NCBI RefSeq assembly: GCF_048569485.1
Contig: NC_134360.1
Location: 182,504,796 to 182,568,795 of the forward strand
DNA: 64,000 nt
Direction: 5' to 3'
DNA from: Anomaloglossus baeobatrachus
Lineage: Eukaryota; Chordata; Amphibia; Anura; Aromobatidae
Shown here: in pieces, positions 20,185 through 32,261 of the stretch
How the letters are laid out: each line of letters opens with the position of its first letter
Numbering within the stretch: position 1 is the stretch's first letter
The notes under the pieces: generated by a model
Databases searched by the model: none
What the model saw: the letters and a program-made list of their open reading frames with translations, nothing else
Told to the model about the DNA's origin: nothing
Position numbers and translations under genes: made by a program

Positions 20185-20655
20185 TGGGAGCTATATGGGA
20201 AAAGGAGCACATGGGATAGGATCTGCTGGGAAAAGAAGCAATGATGGGATGGGATTTGTAGGGGGAAAGGAGCCGAATGGGATGGGATCTGTGGGGGAAG
20301 GGGTCATAATGGGATGGGGTCTGTAGGGGGAAAGGAGCCACATGGGATGGGATCTGTAGGGGAAAGGGACCATAATGGGATGGGATCTGCAGGGGAAAGG
20401 AGCCACATGGGATGGGATCTGTAGGGGAAAAGGGGCCATAATGGGATGGGATCTATAGGGGAAAGGGGCCATAATGGGATAGGATCTGCAGGGGAAAGGG
20501 GCCATAATGGGATGGGATCTGCAGGGGAAAGGGTCCATTATGGGATGGGATCTGTAGTGGGATAGGGGCCATAATGGGATGGAATCTGCAGGGGAAAGGG
20601 GCCATAATGGGATGGGATCTGCAGGGGAAAGAGACCACATGGGATGAGAGCTGTA
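20185..20655. repeat. Second minisatellite in the hAT element, about 34-bp units
   Basis: The unit is GGGATCTGTAGGGGAAAGG followed by GGCCATAATGGGATG, about 13 copies with more variation than the first array. Its boundary blends with the first array near 20150-20190 through GGGGAGAGG units. Confidence 0.9.
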
Positions 20656-21715
20656 TGGGCAAAGTCGTCTGTTCCAATTTTAGCAGGGCTCCTTTAGTAA
20701 TAATTTTTAAAAATTGTAGAAAAACCGTTTAATACAATAAGAGTTACAGTGACTGGAACAACTGTTGCTGGACAGAAGAGTGAAGGTAGAGGAGGGGAAG
20801 AAGGGGAAAGAGACTTTACTTTAAATTACTTGTATTTTTTGGTTGAGGAAAGTGTGTGAAAATGGGTGTGGCTAAATTAATGGGTGTGGTTACAGAATGG
20901 GTGTGGTTTCCAACTGGGCGGGGTTTACAGAGAACCTGTTGGTAAAAATTTGAATCCCACCTCTGGATGAAAGGCTTCTTGACTGGAACTCATGCATTCA
21001 AGCCTTCTGCTCTTAGCCGTCACACCACAGTTTGGAGACTCACTGTGACCCCATATTCTTTGTTTATTAAGTACAAAATCTGTACAGCACTTTTATGGAT
21101 ATCAGATACAGACTTTTTCTTAATAATATGATAACTTTGGAGGAAGTTATCACTGGTCGTCAACTTCTGGGTTTGTCAGCTGTTCCATGACCTTCTTTTT
21201 CTCTCTTTATTATACGTGACGCTTGACTCTGAGAACAGTTGAATTCCATTGCTGCCTCTTTTTTCTCTGACTTCACTCTCAGAATAATAAGCTTCCTGAC
21301 ATCTGGTGATAAATTTGGCTTTGTCTTTGCTATGTTTTATCTGAAAAACACACAAACAAACAAAAAACATTTTAGGCAAAATCAGACATACCCATGAAAA
21401 AATATGTAAAAAATTTGTTCTAGCAAATGTGGAAAACTAGCACATAAAGGGATAAAGCAATGTTAAACACAATTTTTATCCTTAAAGTGGACAATTATTT
21501 GTTTCCGGTTTACTAAAGCCATCAGGAAAATGGCATCACAGACAGAAGTAATGACACTTGCAAAAATGCTAAACTTTTGATCGCTACTGTACATATAATA
21601 TATAGGCGAGTACAGAATTTGGAAAAAGGTCCAGGGACCAGACAACGAGTTAGTAACCACAAGGCACACTATCTATAGGAAAGAATGTTGCACAAGCCCT
21701 ATAGAGGAGGATGCC

Positions 21716-21820
21716 TTAAAGGGAACCAACCACCAGGATTTTCATATATAAGCTAAAGCCCGTGCTATACTGGTGCTATCATGCGGATTCTAAACAAACC
21801 TTTGTGAAATCGGATGTATA
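21716..21820. mobile_element. T2-type MITE, left part
   Basis: TTAAAGGGAACCAACCACCAGGATTTTCAT opens the piece, matching the end of the copy at 34556-35147. It is cut at 21820 by a solo LTR. I did not find its right end beyond 22870. Confidence 0.65.
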
Positions 21821-22869
21821 TGTAGTGCCCTGGAAAACCAGGTAGTTGCACATGTAGGCCCCCGCACAACACCAATTCCACGAAGGGTTAAAACAGCCGA
21901 CCTGAAACCCTAGTCACCCCCCTCAGGGAAGGACGGACACACCAGTGGGCGGGACCAGGTGGTTAGGAAATGCCCACCTAGGGGTCTGGAGCACTCGGGG
22001 CGGGAAAACAGAGCAGATCAGTTAAGGCAGAGTTCAAGTGAGGTCTGGCAGGTGCCAGGGTCGGAGCCCTGACACCTTGGCTAAGTGGCAGACGGTAGCC
22101 AGAGTCTGCAGGAGATGGGAAGACGGCAGCCGGAGATCAGAGGTGGACCGGGACAGGGTTGTAACCTGCCGGTACCGACACTGGAGAACCGACCCAGAAA
22201 CCGTGTGCACAGAGGGGGTACTTGGACCCTGAAGCCAGGACCGGCACCGACGGCCTAGCTAATTAACCAGTTGAGGGCAGGATTTTATGTCCTGTCCCAA
22301 CCTAAGTCCCGAAAAGTAGACAACCACCCACAGAGAGGGATGGGGCAACAGCCAGGGCCCGTAGATCCCAATGGTCAGCGTCAGATGGACCAAAGGACTG
22401 GGAGCAGACTCCAATGTTTCACACCGGGAAGTCCTACCTACAACACACTGAGTGCAGAGGAGAGAAACTTTGACTACCAACCCGAGGGTGGGATCAGATA
22501 CACCCGTCTGCGGCAGCCAGCTACCATCCGCTTGGTTTACCACAGGAATTGTGTGCTTCATTCGACCGTGAGTAACATCCCTGGCCCCGCCGGGTGCGCC
22601 GGCCACTGCAATCACCATCCTCAGAACAAAGACTTTGGGCCCCGGGGCATCCATCCCTACCCACGGAGGGGTTAACAACCAGCTGCCAGCCCAAAGTCCC
22701 CGGGAGCCCCGCAACGGCAGCGGTGGTGCTACATCTCACCACACACCGTGGGTGGCGTCACAGACATTTTACAACCAATACCGTATAAATACGTCCCCCG
22801 GAGGATGCCTCGAGTCGCACCGTAGATCCGGATCTGAGGAGCACTGGCTGCTGGCACGGGGGCGGCACA
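21821..22869 (+). mobile_element. Solo LTR, 4-bp target duplication
   Basis: It starts TGTAGTGCCCTGG and ends GGCGGCACA, with TATA on both sides (21817-21820 and 22870-22873). CACACCAGTGGGCGGGACCAGG, GCCCACCTAGGGGTC and the CCCACGGAGGGGTTAA and GGTGGCGTCAC blocks link it to the solo LTRs at 7258-8396 and 30901-32154 and to the LTRs of the 43577-47940 element. No internal region remains. The divergence between these LTRs suggests an older copy. Confidence 0.82.
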
Positions 22870-22873
22870 TATA

Positions 22874-25584
22874 CTTTCTGAAATATAGGCAAGTAAAATT
22901 AGTGAAATGCACTGTTATTTGATGCGAGTGCCATGCGCTGTCCGGTTCTGCACACGCGGATTGCTACTACGGCGTCAGACTCTGATCACATTGCAGAGTC
23001 CGATATGCAGCCTGGTCTCTCTCAGTGCTCAACTAGGCTGGGCATTAGCTGAGTTGTTTCAGTGCTCCCAGCCGTGCAGAGTTAATCTTTATAGGAACAG
23101 TGTGCTACCCTTCTGTGTCCTAATTACCATCTCCAGCTGATCTCTTCCTATTTAAGGCTGGGGAGTGTAGTGAGAGGCTGCAGAAGAAAGCATCAGCTAT
23201 CCCTGTCTCAGTGGAGCTCTGTTTATGGGGAACAGCAGTTGCTTTGTTGCATGGTGTGAACGGTCCCCTGTTGTAAGTGTTTCCCAGCCTTTCTCTTTAT
23301 TCCCCAAGTACTTATATTGTGTCTCCTTTATGTGTGAGTGCAGTGTGTACGAGATTTTGTTCTCCCTTGTCCATGTCTTTTCTGTGGGGTTGTGTTACTG
23401 GGTTTCCGGCCCGCTCACAGGGTTGGGGGGGGTTAAGATCAGTCCTGAACAGGAGACAGGGCCAGGTTGGGGACCCGAGCCTCCCTACCATCAAGGGTAC
23501 CCCCGGGGTGAGGGTGAGCATAGGGGCTGTAGTCTTAGGGCCAGCTCAGGAACCCCTGGTCTGTCAGTACCACCCCCATGGTTTTTATTCCTTATATTTG
23601 TCCTGATGAAGGGGACGGAAATGTCCCTGAAATGCATAGACCTATGTAAATAAAGGGATTCTTCCAAACTCTCGGTGGATCTGTGGTTTTGGCACGGTAT
23701 TTAAACCCGTTCTTCTTCCTACTCTGCAAACCAGCTCAACACTACGGGACTGCTGCCAACCACGTTACTTTCATACTTGTTGAGGGGTTGTGACTTGCAC
23801 AACCTGATAAGGTGAGTATTTCTCCTGCATCTACACCACTCTTTTATACCTGGTAAGACCCTATTTGCGCCTGTTGTTTCCACAGTTCTGCTTACAGTAC
23901 CACCCCCATGACAGAGAGGTGCAACGGAATATCTACTAGGTGAGTCGGGTTTTGCTAATTATTTCTGCCACTGTCTGCCTGCCTGTCCTTCCTACCTTCC
24001 TCTTCACCCTGTAATAACAGAGACAGGGGGAAGAAGGACCGTCAGGCAGATGGGGTGGGAATAATTAGCAAAACCAAACCCACTGTGACAATGTGGGCCC
24101 CAAGTGTATGTGGGCCACACATCAGGTAGCGGGATTAAAGCACGCCAGAGTAATTGGTCTCTTTAACAGACCATCTGGTTTATTAACAGGTCCATAAACC
24201 ATATCAGGTCACATAACATAAAGATGCCGTTCGTTGGCTTTCTCCTCAAAGACCAACACATAATATAAAGTCCACACACTTTTGGACTGCCACCCATGTG
24301 TCACTGACCCTTGTCAGTATCCAGACCCCAGGTCCAATCCCAGTTACCTTCCTCTTAAGGTGGCTAGTGTCCTTTCCAGGTTCCCCCTGGCTCCAGCCAC
24401 ATGGCTTTACACATGGACCTAAAAGCCCCTTCCTTCAAAAGAAGGTCTCCGGAGGAGTGCAAAACACCCTGCTTCTGCTCTCTCCATCTCCAGCACACAC
24501 ACTGGAAGTCTAGAGCCAGTCTCTCCCTAGACTGCCCTCGACACTCTCCATGCAGAACTCTCGGCTCTGCTCTCACACTCTCCCAGCATACACGCTGGAA
24601 GTCTAGAGCTAGTCTCTAACTAGACTGCCCTAGACACACTTCATGCAGATTCAGAGACAGGATTGCTTTAACCCCTGGAGCCACACCCACAGGTGGTAAG
24701 GAGTGTGTAATCAGCATCACACACCCTTCCATGGCTCTGCATGTAATGCAATCCTGTAGAACCACAGGTCCCAGCCAGCTTCACATTGCAGAGCACCCAC
24801 GCTTCTGCAAAACATACCGGCCCTTTGTAATACAGCCGGTTGATACCTCACACCACCTATTGGCTTGGCACACATCAGGAATGCGTGTGCTACCCCTTTA
24901 AGAAGCAGGGAGCACGCTTAGGTCGCGTAGTACCAGGAAACTCACATGGCGTACGCGGGCCCTAGGAGCCGGGAGTCATGGCTGGCACAGACAATGGAGG
25001 AACAGCTAGGGAGAAGGTGGAGCGGTGAGTGCGTCGGCATCCTTGCCAGTTAGAGCAGGGAATACCAATGTTACACTCACCCTCGGAATGCCTCCAAAAG
25101 CAACAGGCACAACCACTTTTAAATGGTATCCCTATTTAATTGGTTTTGGCATACTTATTTACAGGTATGGCACTGTGCTAACAACACCAACTGTTAACAG
25201 TTTAGGCCATGAAAGTTTATGATTATCTCAGTTTCCTTCCTTTTAAAGTACATTTTTTTTCTTCAATAAATTTTTAAAAGATGATAAAGCCTACCAAAGT
25301 CATCCTTTCCTTTCTCTCTAGAAGATCTGCATTCATTTTTCAGTACTTCTTCTATACTAAAGTGTTAGTAGTTATGAGCTTCCTTTGACACTTTCTACAA
25401 TTGGAACCCAATGTATTCTCTTTTATTTTCTTTTTTTCGCGGCCTAAAAGTTAACAAAGTCGCTCCACCAAGTTTGGAAGATATCCCCTATCCATAGTAT
25501 AGGGGATAACTTCCTGATCACTGGGGTTCGATGGCTGGGACCACTAATCCCAAGACTTTAGGCTCTGAAGAGCTGCATCTGAAT
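22874..25584. other. Unassigned, probably decayed retroelement DNA
   Basis: 23100-23240 has a CCTATTTAAGGCTGGGG promoter-like stretch, and AATAAAGGG appears at 23648. TTTATTAACAGG at 24179 could be the reverse of a polyadenylation signal. A GGAAGTCTAGAGC/CAGTCTCT block is repeated near 24506 and 24597. No paired termini or target duplication was found. No frame longer than about 150 codons looks like a real protein. Confidence 0.4.
23603..23632 (+). ncRNA. Hammerhead-ribozyme-like core, probably a relic
   Basis: CTGATGA, a stem II candidate (GGGAC ... GTCCC), then GAAA, followed by ATGCATAGACCTATG (itself a small hairpin) and an AATAAA. The order is right for a hammerhead core, but the A-U pair closing stem III cannot be drawn confidently. 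Confidence 0.4.
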
Positions 25585-25589
25585 AGACT

Positions 25590-25912
25590 GGAGGAAGTCC
25601 AACTGAACGATCCAGCGCCTCTAACAAATATAATCCATTGTTACAAATATTAAAAATGTAAAGGATGTCATGCCAAAGGATGATATAAAGTGGAAAAATG
25701 TCCCCTTAGTCCATAATAATTAATGCATTTCGAGGCAAACGTCTCTTACTCATGAGTTAGAGACGTTCGCTCGAAACGTGTCAACTATTATGGACTAAGG
25801 GGTCTTTCTTCACTTTATATAAGTTTTGGCATGACATCTTATATTGCCTTTTTTAATATTGGAAACAGTATAATATATTTTAGACGTGCTAGATCATTTT
25901 GTTGGACTTTCA
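25590..25912. repeat. Long imperfect inverted repeat with hammerhead-like centre
   Basis: The left arm (GAAGTCCAAC..., GATCCAGCGCCTCTAA..., GGATGTCATGCC, CCCCTTAGTCCATAATA) is answered in reverse by TATTATGGACTAAGGGG, GGCATGACATC, TTAGACGTGCTAGATC and GTTGGACTTTC. The arms are about 155-160 bp and the centre is near 25750. The centre reads ACTCATGAGTTAGAGACGTT, then CTCGAAACG, close to a CTGATGA...GAAAC core. Confidence 0.78.
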
Positions 25913-26222
25913 TATCATTGGTGGATTTAGATCCTGTGCACTCATCAAGGCAGGTGAGCTGGATGCTTTATATATTCTGTATACAGTAGACTGGAGGTCG
26001 AGCATGCGCGCCTCCACTTCATTCATTCTTAATGTGACTATTGGAGGTAGCCAAGCACAGCATTGTGCAGAGGAAAAAGCATCCACTTCTAAGAAAAACT
26101 GTTTGTTCATCTCTGGTTTATGCAGCATCAGAGTTGATGAGAAGGCCTGCTTGAGGAAGATACTGTAAACATTCTCTCAGCCTTAGGAGTCCACATTTTA
26201 GGATTCGCCCCCTTGCAGATTA

Positions 26223-26792
26223 AAGGGTGCTTTACATGCTGCAACATCGCTAGCGATGTTGCAAGCGATAGCACCCGCCCCTGTCATTCGTGCGACATTT
26301 GGTGATCGCTGCCGTAGCGAACAATATCACTACGGCAGCGTCACACGCACATACCTGTGCAGCGATGTCGCTATGACCACCGAACAATCCCTCCTTCAAG
26401 GGGGAGGTGCGTTCGGCATCACAGCAATGTCACAGCGGCCGCCCAATAGAAGAGGAGGGGCGGAGATGAGCAGCCGGAACATGCCGTCCACCTCCTTCCT
26501 TCCGCATTGCCGGTGGATGCAGGTAAGGAGATGTTCGTCGGTCCTGCGGTGTCACACACAGCGATGTGTGATGCCGCAGGAACAACGAACAACCAGCGGC
26601 ATGCACCACCAACGATATTATGAAAAGGAGAGACATGTCAACGATCAACAATTTTTGCCGTTTTTGCGATCGTTGATCGTTGCTCCTAGCTGTCACATGC
26701 TGCAATGTCACTAACAACGCCGGATGTGCGTCACAAACACCGTGACCCCGACGATATATCGTTAGCGATGTCGCAGCGTGTAAAGCACCCTT
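26223..26792. mobile_element. MITE, GCTTTACACGCTGCG family, in the gypsy fossil
   Basis: AAGGGTGCTTTACATGCTGC at the left and GCAGCGTGTAAAGCACCCTT at the right, with TA at 26221-26222 and 26793-26794. Flanking gypsy coding sequence resumes on both sides, which fixes the insertion. Non-coding. Confidence 0.88.
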
Positions 26793-27334
26793 TAGGCAGT
26801 GATAGGTATGGTTCGGGAATTGAAATGTGGAATAAAGTTGCAGTAGTAATTGGTGAAGCCCATAAACCGATGCATTGCCTTCACATCATCAGGACAATGC
26901 CCCTTCAAGACCGCTGACACCTTCTCTGGATCCATCTTGAAGCCAGTGTCAGAGATTATGTAGCCCAGGAAAGGAATGCAGGTCTGCTCAATAATGCAAC
27001 TCTCAAACTTGGCATTCAGGCGGGTCTCCCTCAGTGCTTGCAGGACCTAGCGAATATCTCTACTGTGAGTTGACAGATTGGGTGAGAACACCAAGATATT
27101 GCCATGGTACACAACCACAAACGAGTAGAGAAGGTCCAGGAAAAAAATTGAAAGACCACAGGAGCATAGTTGAGCCCGAATGGCATAACTCGATACTCGT
27201 AGTGGTCATCGTGGGTGTTAAAGCTTGTCTACCATTCGTCGCCTGACTGTATACAGACAAGATTATACGCTCCACAGAAGTTGAATTTGGAGAAGATTCT
27301 AGAACATCAAAGAGGGTCAAACAATTCCAGTATA

Positions 27335-27899
27335 AAGCCTGCTTTACACCTTACGATCCAGCATACGATATCGTATGCGATCGTACCTGCCCCCATCGTA
27401 TGTGCAGCACGTTCAATTTGTTGAATGTGCTGCAGATACGAGTAACCCCCCCGTCACGCGTACTTACCCGTCCATACGACCTCGATGTGGGCGGCGAACG
27501 TCCACTTCCTGGAGTGGGAGGGACGTTCGGCGTCACAGCGACGTCACGCGGCAGCCGGCCAATAGAAGCGGAGGGGCGGACCTGAGCGAAACGTAAACAT
27601 CCCGCCCACCTCCTTCCTTCCACATTACCATCTGGGAGCCGCCGGACGCAGGTAAAATCTGTTCATCGTTCCCGGGGTGTCACACACTGCGATGTGTGCT
27701 ACCCCGGGTACGATGAACAATCTGACGTTCAATTCATGAGGAATGAACGACATGTGTGCGATGAACGTTTTACCATTCAATCGCAAATGCACGTAGCTGT
27801 TACACACTGCAATGTACCTTACGATGCCGGATGTGCGTCACTTACGACGTGACCCGGCCGACACATTGTAAGATACATTGCAGCGTGTAAAGCGGGCTT
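27335..27899. mobile_element. MITE, divergent subfamily, in the gypsy fossil
   Basis: AAGCCTGCTTTACACCTTACG at the left and GCAGCGTGTAAAGCGGGCTT at the right, with TA on both sides (27333-27334 and 27900-27901). It shares the internal plan of the family (GGAGGGGCGGA, CCGCCCACCTCCTTCCTTCC) but has a distinct terminal subfamily (TTACGATCC). It splits the reverse-transcriptase region of the fossil. Confidence 0.88.
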
Positions 27900-30030
27900 T
27901 AGAGGCAGTAAATATTTATTCTTGACCGTAAACTGATTGAGACCCCAATAGTCTATACATGGCCACAGAGAGACGTCTTATTTCTTCAGGAAAAAGAATA
28001 CAGCTCAGACCAGAGAAGACAACTTTATGATAACTCCACTCTTGAGATTCTCTTAGACATGACTGGGGTCTCTGCCTGGGACAGATTGTAGATTCGACCA
28101 TGAGGAGGTGTGGAACCCGGAAGTAGGTCAATAGGACAATCACATAGCCTATGTGTTGGTAATGTATCATCTTCCTTCTTGTCAAAGACATTGGTGTAGG
28201 ACCAGAGGAGGATGGCAGACATGGAAGATTTGATGGAGTTGCTGGTGGTTGGGTAGGACGAACAGGAAAGACATTTTTTGTGACAAGACTGACCTCATCT
28301 GAGCACCTCACCAGATGTTCAGTTTTAGACAGGCTCATGAATTTAAACCCACTGCAGGCCCAGTAGCAGTGGATATGACAGGCATTGCAGCACATAGAAG
28401 GTAATTTTCTCAGAGTGCAACATTCCCACCTGAAGCTCCACTTGCTTGGTGATGAACTGAACAACCTCAGTCAGGGGTTTTCCATCAACGGACACCACCA
28501 CTAGGGTAGCTTGAAGTCGTTGGATAGAAATCTTATACCGATCTAGCACAGCCTGTTGAACAAAGTTTCTTGTGGAACAGGAGCAGATCGGCTGACTCAG
28601 TGAATCGTGTTTTGCAACAGAATATGGATATAGAAAGAGACACGAGCGGAGAGGACTTGCTCTCACCCAAGATAGCATCTCCTATGGACCTTAGGCTTGC
28701 AAGTTTCCTGGCTTCACAGGACAGGAACGGATCTGGTATTTAGGACGTCCGCCTTAGAAGTACCTACCTACCCTTAGTGCAACAGTCCTCTAGGCAATGC
28801 TTTGCCAAATTTACGAGATTCATCTGACAGGATTTAGAAGAAGCAGCAGTAATAGCGGACGGCACCATGGGAGTCTGGCAGGTTGGAGCAAGACGCAACA
28901 ACCTCCTCTCTTGGCTCACCTCTTTAGAGCATACTTGCAACCTGAGGTCAATCTGGATAGTCAGCGATACCAGGACATCCAACGACATAGGCACTTGCAG
29001 ACCGAGATGTTTCTAATTATGCCAGCCGAATTCTGAGGACAAGACGCGGAAATAGACAGCATACCGGCTTATGTGAGACTTCTCTGGCGCAGCCTGAGAA
29101 GGGTAGAAACTGCAGAGGTGACATGACCCGGCTCATCGAATACCTTGCAAAACGTCTTCAGAAAGGTTTGCAGGTTTGAGACAACAGGATTGTGTCCATA
29201 GTGGATTGATCCAAGAGAGGGCCTCACCAGTCAAATGAGACATCAGAAAGGCCACTTTGGCTGAATCTGAAGGAAACTGGTGAGACAGAATTTCAAAGTG
29301 CTGCGTGCACTGGTTTATGAATCCTTGGCATTGCTTGGAGTCGCCATAAAACTGCGGAGGAGCAGACAAGCGGGGACCAGAACCAGTAGCTGGATTTACT
29401 GCCGGAGTAGATACTATAGCCTCGACAAGTTCAAGTGGAGCCGCTGGTGTCAAGGCATGCAGACACGTGTCCATTGACCGCAAATAGTAAGGATTCGGTC
29501 TTGTTGTTCCCTTTGACGGATCAGCTGTTCATGCAGTTCTGCGAGCTGAATGGTCCTGGAGCCAGCGGAATCCATGGCCTTAGCAAACTTTTACACTAGT
29601 GGCTGTGGACCCACTGTGCCACAGCACTGGCTTACCCTGGAGGGGGGTAACTAAGTGACTACCTCGCTTTCACTAGAGCCTCTGATGGTGAGGTTAGGCT
29701 TGTGCTGGAAGGTAGCTGTCAGGTGCCACTTCAGGGGATCTCTAGGTACTGTGGCAGCTGACCCCAGGGGTTGTGGATGCAGGAACGGATTCAGGTACAA
29801 GCAGGACGGCTGGAACAGACTGGAAGACAGGTACAACAGTTACTGGCCAGTACAACAGAAGCAGCAGGTACTGGCAGGTACAGCAAGTACATCAGGTAAA
29901 GAAGGTTCTGGCAGGTAAAGCAGGTACTGCCAGGTACGGCAGGTACTAAAACACAGGTACAAGTTAACAGACACAGGTAACAAACACATGATTCAAGGAA
30001 CGGGACCTGACAACTAGCAAGCGTGTCTCT

Positions 30031-30900
30031 ACCAGTAAGACCATGTTGCCCAAGCACTTTCCATAGGAGCAGCATGCTTTAAATACGTAGTACCTCTTAG
30101 CCATAGGCTGAAGCACTTCCGTGTTTAGGCATGCTGTCACTTTAAGAGCAGGAAGGCACATGTGCGCATTCCCAAAGTGTGCTCCTTTGACTCGTACCTT
30201 CCCAGTTGGGCCATTTTTGAGTGTCTGGGCACCTCCTCTGGGGCTGAGTACCAGTTGCCAAGTATACCTTCCTTTCAGCCGATGCTCAATGGGTGAGACA
30301 CATTTTCGCGCCTCCAAATATCGTCAACTCTAATGAGGACAGATCCTCCTTGTTTCCATCTACAACTCATCGCCATCATGGAGCCCATGCTTCATACACT
30401 GTGTCACTGGCACCACAGATTTTAACTACCCCATATTCTCCTTGCGAGGAATTCACATCCTTCCGACTACTCAAAATTTAATGTGCTGTGGCATGGTGAT
30501 CATGGGTGAGGCATAGTGTCCACATCTCGGCATGCAACAGAAAGATGAAGATCCTGGCCGTGTGTGTGTGTAGTGGTACTGTTGCTGCTAAGAACACCTT
30601 TAAGTTTAGCTCCTCTGCACTCTGTGGCGTCAGACCCCTTTATATCCAAGATGAAGAAGTCAGACAAGTTTGTTAAAACAGAGTTATTTTTACTGAAAAA
30701 AAAACTTATGTACAATGGGTAGCAGGTATTACACTTGTAGTTTTGTTCTGGGCAATACAGAGGCAAATGCATAGTGGTTCTGGACAGCGGCACAATTCTT
30801 GTGAATATTTCAAATGAACAAGACGGCAATAGGGGTGACTCCATACTCTTAGAAATTAATGTAAGAGCACTCTTGCTAGCTAGCACCTTACTAGTTGTAC
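30031..30900. other. Unassigned sequence
   Basis: Possibly includes more of the gypsy LTR (TATTTAAAGC on the minus strand near 30080 is promoter-like). TTTTTACTGAAAAAAAAAC near 30687 is simple sequence. No gene seen. Confidence 0.4.
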
Positions 30901-32154
30901 TGTGGCACCCTGGACAAGCCAGGGGCCACAGAGCACAACACCCACACACCCCACACTCCCGGTCAGGCACACCGAAGTCAGACACAAAACCTTTGTTGCC
31001 TTCCTCCAGGGGCTGATGTCCACACCAGGGGGTGGGCCAGGTGGTTGGTCCCGCCCACTGAGGAGTTCACAGTCCTGGAGGCAGGAAACTGAGTTAGTTT
31101 AGCTCAGGCAGAGCTTGAGTGCAGAGGAGAGTTCAGCTAGGGAAGTGAAAGGGGAAGGAAGGAAAGTGGCAGCTGAGCAGACTGAAGTTGGTCCGGGTGT
31201 GTGGCCCGGGCGGTACAGCAAGGTTGGCAGACGGTGGTGACCGTCTGCAGGAGTGGCCTATCAGAGTCTACCGTAAGGACCGTGGACGGGCGGTGGCCCG
31301 GCGGTACCGGACCGGTACACAAAGAGAAGTCAGCACCATCTGGCAGGGACTTACGGACCCCGGCAAGGCTAGCAGTCGCTGTGAATTTGCCAAATTCGTT
31401 AGTGAAGGGAACCTCCTGGGTTTCCCAGCAGCCAAGTCCCGACAGACGGCAACAGTCCAACCAAGAGAGGGAGACACCGCCACCGCCAAGGCAACCGTTT
31501 CCCAGGGCCAGAGCCTGCGGGCAAAAGGGGCTCCTCCAGCCCATATCCAAGCTGGGGAGCGGGTTACCGGTGGGAACCCATTGGAACCATCTACCGTACA
31601 TAGGTGCAGGGAAAGGCAGTCACCATCAACCTGCCGGGAGAAACAACACCGCAGCCATCTATGGGACCCGTCCATCCAGCCATGTGTTTTACCGAGAACT
31701 GTGTCCTCATCATTGGCTGAGTGAGTACCACCGTGCCGTGCGGCACAGTGCTGCCCCCGCGACCCTGCACCTCACCAGGCCCTGTAACCCGCCTGTCATC
31801 CATCCCTACCCCCATCACCGGGCCCCGGGACAACCAACCCCCTACCCACGGAGGGGAGAACTAACAACAAAGCTGGTCCCTGTCACCGCTCCCGGGATCC
31901 CCGTCCAGAGCAGCGGTGGTGTCACCAATATCACCACAACCGTGGGTGGCGTTACGGACAATATCCAAATCCCCACAATCAATCCCAATCCCTTTTCACT
32001 CACGGGCGAGGAACGCCGCTCGAGTCCCCGGGATCCGGCCCACCGCTCGAGCCACCACCGAGCAGCAGCCGCAGCAGCAGCAGCAGCCGCAGCAGCAGCA
32101 GCGGCCGGACCCGAGCAGTGGGAGAGCGCAGCGTCCCCTCCTCCGCCCGCGACA
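30901..32154 (+). mobile_element. Solo LTR with GCA tract, 4-bp target duplication
   Basis: It starts TGTGGCACCCTGGACAAGCC and ends CGCCCGCGACA, with GTAC on both sides (30897-30900, 32155-32158). It is the closest relative in the window of the LTRs at 43577-47940: ACCGGGCCCCGGGACAACC, CTACCCACGGAGGGG, GTGGGTGGCG and CGCTCGAGTC are shared in order. About 1.25 kb. Frames of 348 and 178 codons read through it but restate LTR sequence; I do not call them genes. Confidence 0.85.
32062..32105. repeat. Interrupted GCA/CAG trinucleotide tract
   Basis: GCAGCAGCCGCAGCAGCAGC-type run near the 3' end of the solo LTR, about 14 triplets. The LTRs of the related element have the same site with only about 3-5 CAG units (44611, 47884). 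Confidence 0.9.
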
Positions 32155-32261
32155 GTACCACCTGTCTGGCCGAATCCAGTCTGGCCGAATCTAACTTCTA
32201 TTCAACGCTGTCCTCCAGAGCTGAGTACACTAAGTGCTGCATTATAGCTTGTCCAGTATTA

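Larger units (their letters stand above)
19342..20965. mobile_element. Non-autonomous hAT element carrying minisatellites
   Basis: The ends are CAGGGGTGGGATTCAGCCGG and the inverse TTTGAATCCCACCTCTG. An 8-bp target duplication (GATGGAAG at 19334-19341, GATGAAAG at 20966-20973, one mismatch) fits the hAT superfamily. There is no transposase. Most of the interior is two minisatellites. The element interrupts the transposase remnant of the mariner/Tc1 fossil. Confidence 0.85.
18612..21589 (-). mobile_element. Tc1/mariner fossil, split by a hAT element
   Basis: The right end CAAAAATGCTAAACTTTTGATCGCTACTG and the left end GACTGACTGACAAAAGTTTTGCAT are imperfect inverted repeats. The two halves, 18612-19333 and 20974-21589, rejoin across the hAT insertion. 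The minus strand encodes a decayed transposase. Confidence 0.75.
25980..30030 (-). mobile_element. Ty3/gypsy LTR retrotransposon fossil, broken
   Basis: The minus strand holds, in order, a Gag-like region (about 29130-29580; FYGDSKQCQGFINQC, SHLTGEALSWINPLW), a protease-side region, and a Pol region with DCPIDLLPGSTPPHGR, CIDYWGLN, FVVVYHGNILVFS, LGYIISDTGFKMDPEKV and FFLEVDAFSSAQC (start of RNase H). This is the gag-pol order of a vertebrate gypsy element of the sushi type. The coding parts are heavily broken, with many breaks. Two MITEs are inserted (26223-26792, 27335-27899). The 5' LTR region is probably 29620 to about 30010, exact limits unresolved; no 3' LTR was found. Old. Confidence 0.8.

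Noticed and set aside
20057-20677. Proline-rich collagen-like or mucin-like minus-strand frames.
   Set aside because: Restated 34-bp minisatellite unit of the hAT element.
24070-25020. Possible minus-strand LTR starting from TGTGACAATGTGGGCCCC.
   Set aside because: I could not find a matching opposite terminus, target duplication or partner copy in the window.
31201-32247. 348-codon plus-strand frame with an alanine run.
   Set aside because: Lies almost wholly within a solo LTR and its GCA tract and runs past the LTR end into unrelated DNA. Similar frames occur in the sister LTRs only as repeats.
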